Shown here piece by piece: positions 4,195-6,559 of a DNA stretch of 6,559 nucleotides (its first letter is position 1; each line of letters starts with the position of its first letter). Under the pieces are notes generated by a model. The model saw nothing but the letters and a program-made list of their open reading frames with translations. It did not search any database and was not told the origin of the DNA. This stretch comes from Elusimicrobiota bacterium (lineage in GTDB: Bacteria; Elusimicrobiota; Elusimicrobia; UBA1565; UBA9628): contig JAGWRY010000029.1 in NCBI GenBank assembly GCA_028869495.1, positions 1 to 6,559 on the forward strand, read 5' to 3'. Made by a program: the position numbers and the translations under genes.

Positions 4195-6559
4195 ATGAGC
4201 TGGACCCGGCGCACCTTCTCCGACCGCGGCCGCGAAGACGAGCTTCGCGAGCTGCTGCACCGGCGCGTGCTCGTCCTCGACGGCGCGATGGGCACCATGC
4301 TCCAGGCCCTGAACCTGACCGCGGCCGACTTCGGCGGCGCGGAGCTCGAGGGCTGCAACGAGAACCTGATCCGCACCCGCCCTGAGGCGATCCGCGGCGT
4401 CCACGAGGCCTACTTCGCCGCCGGCTCCGATCTCGTCGAGACGGGCACCTTCGGCGCGGTGCGCCACGTGCTGGCCGAGTACGGCCTGCAGGACGACGCG
4501 CGCCTCCTCTGCCGGCGCGGCGCCGAGATCGCGCGCGAGGCCGCCGCGCGCTTCTCGTCGCCGGAGTGGCCGCGCTACGTCGCCGGCGCCCTCGGCCCCG
4601 GCACGAAGACGATCTCGGTGACCGGCGGCATCGCCTTCGACGAGGTCCTGGCGAACTACGCGGAGGCGGCCGAGGGCCTGCTCGAGGGCGGCGCGGACCT
4701 GATCCTGCTCGAGACCCAGCAGGACACCCTGAACGCGAAGGCGTCGCTCCTCGGCGTCGAGGAGGCCTTCCGCCGCGCCGGCCGCTCGGTCCCGGTGATG
4801 CTCTCGGTCTCGATCGAGAGCATGGGCACGATGCTCGGCGGCCAGGACATCGCGGCCCTGGCCGAGTCCGTCGCGCACTTCGGCCTGCTCGCCGTCGGCA
4901 TGAACTGCGCGACCGGACCCGACTTCATGACCGACCACCTGCGCACGCTGTCGGCCCTGACGCGCTCGTTCACCCTCTGCTACCCGAACGCGGGCCTGCC
5001 CGACGAGAACGGCGCCTACAACGAGACCCCGGCCGAGCTCGCCCGCAAGGTCGCGCGCTTCGCCGACGAGGGCTGGGTCAACGTCGTCGGCGGCTGCTGC
5101 GGCACGACCCCCGAGCACGTCCGCCTGATCGCCGAGGCGGTCGCGGGCAAGCCGCCGCGCCGCCCGCACAAGCCCCGTGCGGCGGCCGTCTCCGGCCTCG
5201 AGCGCCTGACGCTCGACGAGGACCGCCGGCCGCTCCTGGTCGGCGAGCGCACGAACGTGATCGGCTCGCGCAAGTTCAAGGAGATGATCGTCTCCGGCGA
5301 CCTCGAGGCGGCCTCCGAGATCGCCCGGCGCCAGGTCCGTTCCGGCGCCCACGTCGTCGACCTCTGCCTCGCCAACCCCGACCGCGACGAGAAGGCCGAC
5401 ATGATCGCCTTCCTCGAGCGCGTCGCGCGCAAGGTCAAGGTCCCCTTCATGATCGACTCGACCGACGCCGCGGTCATGGAGGAGGCCCTCAAGCGCTGCG
5501 CGGGCAAGGCCCTGCTCAACTCGGTCAACCTCGAGGAGGGCGAGGAGCGCTTCGAGCGCGTCCTGCCGCTCGTGCACAAGTACGGCGCCGCCCTCGTCGT
5601 CGGCACGATCGACGAGGACAAGACGATGGGCATGGCGCTGACGCGCGAGCGCAAGCTCGCGGTCGCCAAGCGCTCGTTCGACCTGCTGACCGGGAAGTAC
5701 GGGATGGCCCCCGAGGATCTGGTCTTCGACCCGCTCGTGTTCCCGGCCGGCACCGGCGACAGGAACTACTGGGGCTCGGCCGTCGAGACGATCGAGGGCC
5801 TGCGCCTGATCAAGAAGGAGCTGCCGCGCTGCAAGACCGTGCTCGGCGTCTCGAACGTCTCCTTCGGCCTGCCTCCGGCCGGACGCGAGGTCCTGAACTC
5901 GGTCTTCCTGCACCACTGCGTCGAGGCCGGCCTGGATCTGGCGATCGTCAACGCGGAGAAGCTGGCCCGCTATTCCCAGATCCCCGACGAGGAGAAAAAG
6001 CTCTCTTGGGATCTCTTGTCGTGGAAGGGTCCCGGCGATCCGGCCCACCCGGAGGGCTTCGACGCCGTCGCCGCCTTCTCGGCGCACTTCCGCGCGGCCA
6101 AGCCCGCCGGTCCGTCCCCGTCCGAGCGCCTGAAGCGCCCGATCGACGAGCGCGTCGCCCGCTGCGTCGTCGAGGGGTCGCAGGAGGGCCTGGCCGAGGA
6201 CCTCGACGAACTGCTCAAGACCCGCCCGCCGCTCGAGATCATCAACGGCCCGCTGATGAAGGGGATGGACGAAGTAGGACGGCTGTTCAACTCCAACCAG
6301 ATGATCGTGGCCGAAGTGCTGCAATCGGCCGAAGCGATGAAGGCCGCGGTCGCCCATCTCGAACCGCACATGGAGAAGGCCGAGAGCGCCAGCCGCGGCA
6401 CGATCGTGCTGGCGACCGTCAAGGGCGACGTTCACGACATCGGCAAGAACCTGGTGGAGATCATTCTGAAGAACAATGGCTATGAGGTGATCAATCTGGG
6501 CATCAAAGTGCCGCCGGAAGATTTGATCCGGGCGCACGAGCAGCACAAGCCGGACGCCA
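4195..6559 (+). CDS. metH: Cobalamin-dependent methionine synthase (3' end outside window)
   Basis: MetH transfers the methyl group of 5-methyltetrahydrofolate to homocysteine through methylcobalamin, in the cytoplasm. The frame is open for 788 codons to the window edge. The homocysteine-binding barrel (about 15-315) begins with LDGAMGTML (28-36) and has the zinc ligands Cys238 (MNCATGPD) and Cys301/Cys302 (GGCCGTTPEH). The folate-binding barrel (about 345-610) has VGERTNVIGS (349-358), MIDST (419-423) and VSNVSFGLPP. The cap helices (about 645-735) include EVLQSAEAMK. The B12 domain begins with KGDVHDIGKN (743-752), where His747 is the cobalt ligand. The rest of that domain and any reactivation domain lie outside. 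The start is ATG at 4195, with a close GGGA, or in-frame ATG at 4186, adding three residues; neither has a good ribosome-binding site. The gene is preceded by a promoter and a terminator-containing leader. Codons become noticeably less GC-biased from about 6271. Confidence 0.96.
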   Translation, partial: MSWTRRTFSDRGREDELRELLHRRVLVLDGAMGTMLQALNLTAADFGGAELEGCNENLIRTRPEAIRGVHEAYFAAGSDLVETGTFGAVRHVLAEYGLQDDARLLCRRGAEIAREAAARFSSPEWPRYVAGALGPGTKTISVTGGIAFDEVLANYAEAAEGLLEGGADLILLETQQDTLNAKASLLGVEEAFRRAGRSVPVMLSVSIESMGTMLGGQDIAALAESVAHFGLLAVGMNCATGPDFMTDHLRTLSALTRSFTLCYPNAGLPDENGAYNETPAELARKVARFADEGWVNVVGGCCGTTPEHVRLIAEAVAGKPPRRPHKPRAAAVSGLERLTLDEDRRPLLVGERTNVIGSRKFKEMIVSGDLEAASEIARRQVRSGAHVVDLCLANPDRDEKADMIAFLERVARKVKVPFMIDSTDAAVMEEALKRCAGKALLNSVNLEEGEERFERVLPLVHKYGAALVVGTIDEDKTMGMALTRERKLAVAKRSFDLLTGKYGMAPEDLVFDPLVFPAGTGDRNYWGSAVETIEGLRLIKKELPRCKTVLGVSNVSFGLPPAGREVLNSVFLHHCVEAGLDLAIVNAEKLARYSQIPDEEKKLSWDLLSWKGPGDPAHPEGFDAVAAFSAHFRAAKPAGPSPSERLKRPIDERVARCVVEGSQEGLAEDLDELLKTRPPLEIINGPLMKGMDEVGRLFNSNQMIVAEVLQSAEAMKAAVAHLEPHMEKAESASRGTIVLATVKGDVHDIGKNLVEIILKNNGYEVINLGIKVPPEDLIRAHEQHKPDA

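Noticed and set aside
4566..6485. 639-codon plus-strand frame inside metH
   Set aside because: It is an Arg/Pro/Gly-rich shadow in another frame of metH with no recognisable domain.
4072..6546. 824-codon minus-strand open frame antisense to metH
   Set aside because: It is low-complexity, rich in Arg, Ala, Gly, Asp, Leu and Val, with no domain, and lies opposite an unmistakable metH. It is a GC-driven shadow.

Overview
The window is very GC-rich bacterial DNA, by eye about 70% G+C with third codon positions almost all G or C. It holds five protein genes and almost no spare space. From left to right: a 3'-truncated multi-pass membrane protein and ribosomal protein L28 (rpmB), both on the minus strand; then, divergently on the plus strand, the helicase gene recG, a small secreted TPR protein, and a 3'-truncated cobalamin-dependent methionine synthase (metH). 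There are no tRNA or rRNA genes, mobile elements or CRISPR arrays. The source is a bacterium. The zinc-type L28, the GT-C-like membrane protein and the GC-rich composition would fit a lineage such as the Elusimicrobiota, but that is a weak guess and nothing here proves it.

rpmB and recG diverge from a 42-bp gap that also carries a good extended -10 promoter for rpmB. That promoter lies so close to the rpmB ATG that the message would be nearly leaderless. The membrane protein follows rpmB directly and has no ATG, GTG or TTG ahead of its first membrane segment, so its start is unresolved. recG is full length with all helicase motifs. The secreted TPR gene follows it within 17 bp (GTG start), or overlaps it if a CTG start is used, so the two are probably co-transcribed.

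The most interesting stretch is the 4050-4194 leader of metH. A near-consensus sigma-70 promoter (TTGAGA, 17 bp, TACAAT) overlaps the stop codon of the TPR gene. About 75 nt after the predicted transcription start comes a perfect 10-bp terminator hairpin with a U-tract, which ends only 8 nt before the first possible metH ATG. No promoter fits after that hairpin, so transcripts of metH should have to read through it. An upstream segment (4125-4130) can pair either in its own hairpin or with the terminator's 5' arm, as a terminator/antiterminator switch would. I see no B12 box and cannot match the leader to a known SAM, SAH or cobalamin riboswitch, so a new or divergent attenuator for methionine synthesis is the leading candidate for an undescribed element here.

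metH contains the homocysteine, folate and cap domains and the start of the B12-binding domain with its DxHxxG cobalt-ligand motif, before the window ends. Its codon use shifts toward A/T-ending codons from about 6271 onward.
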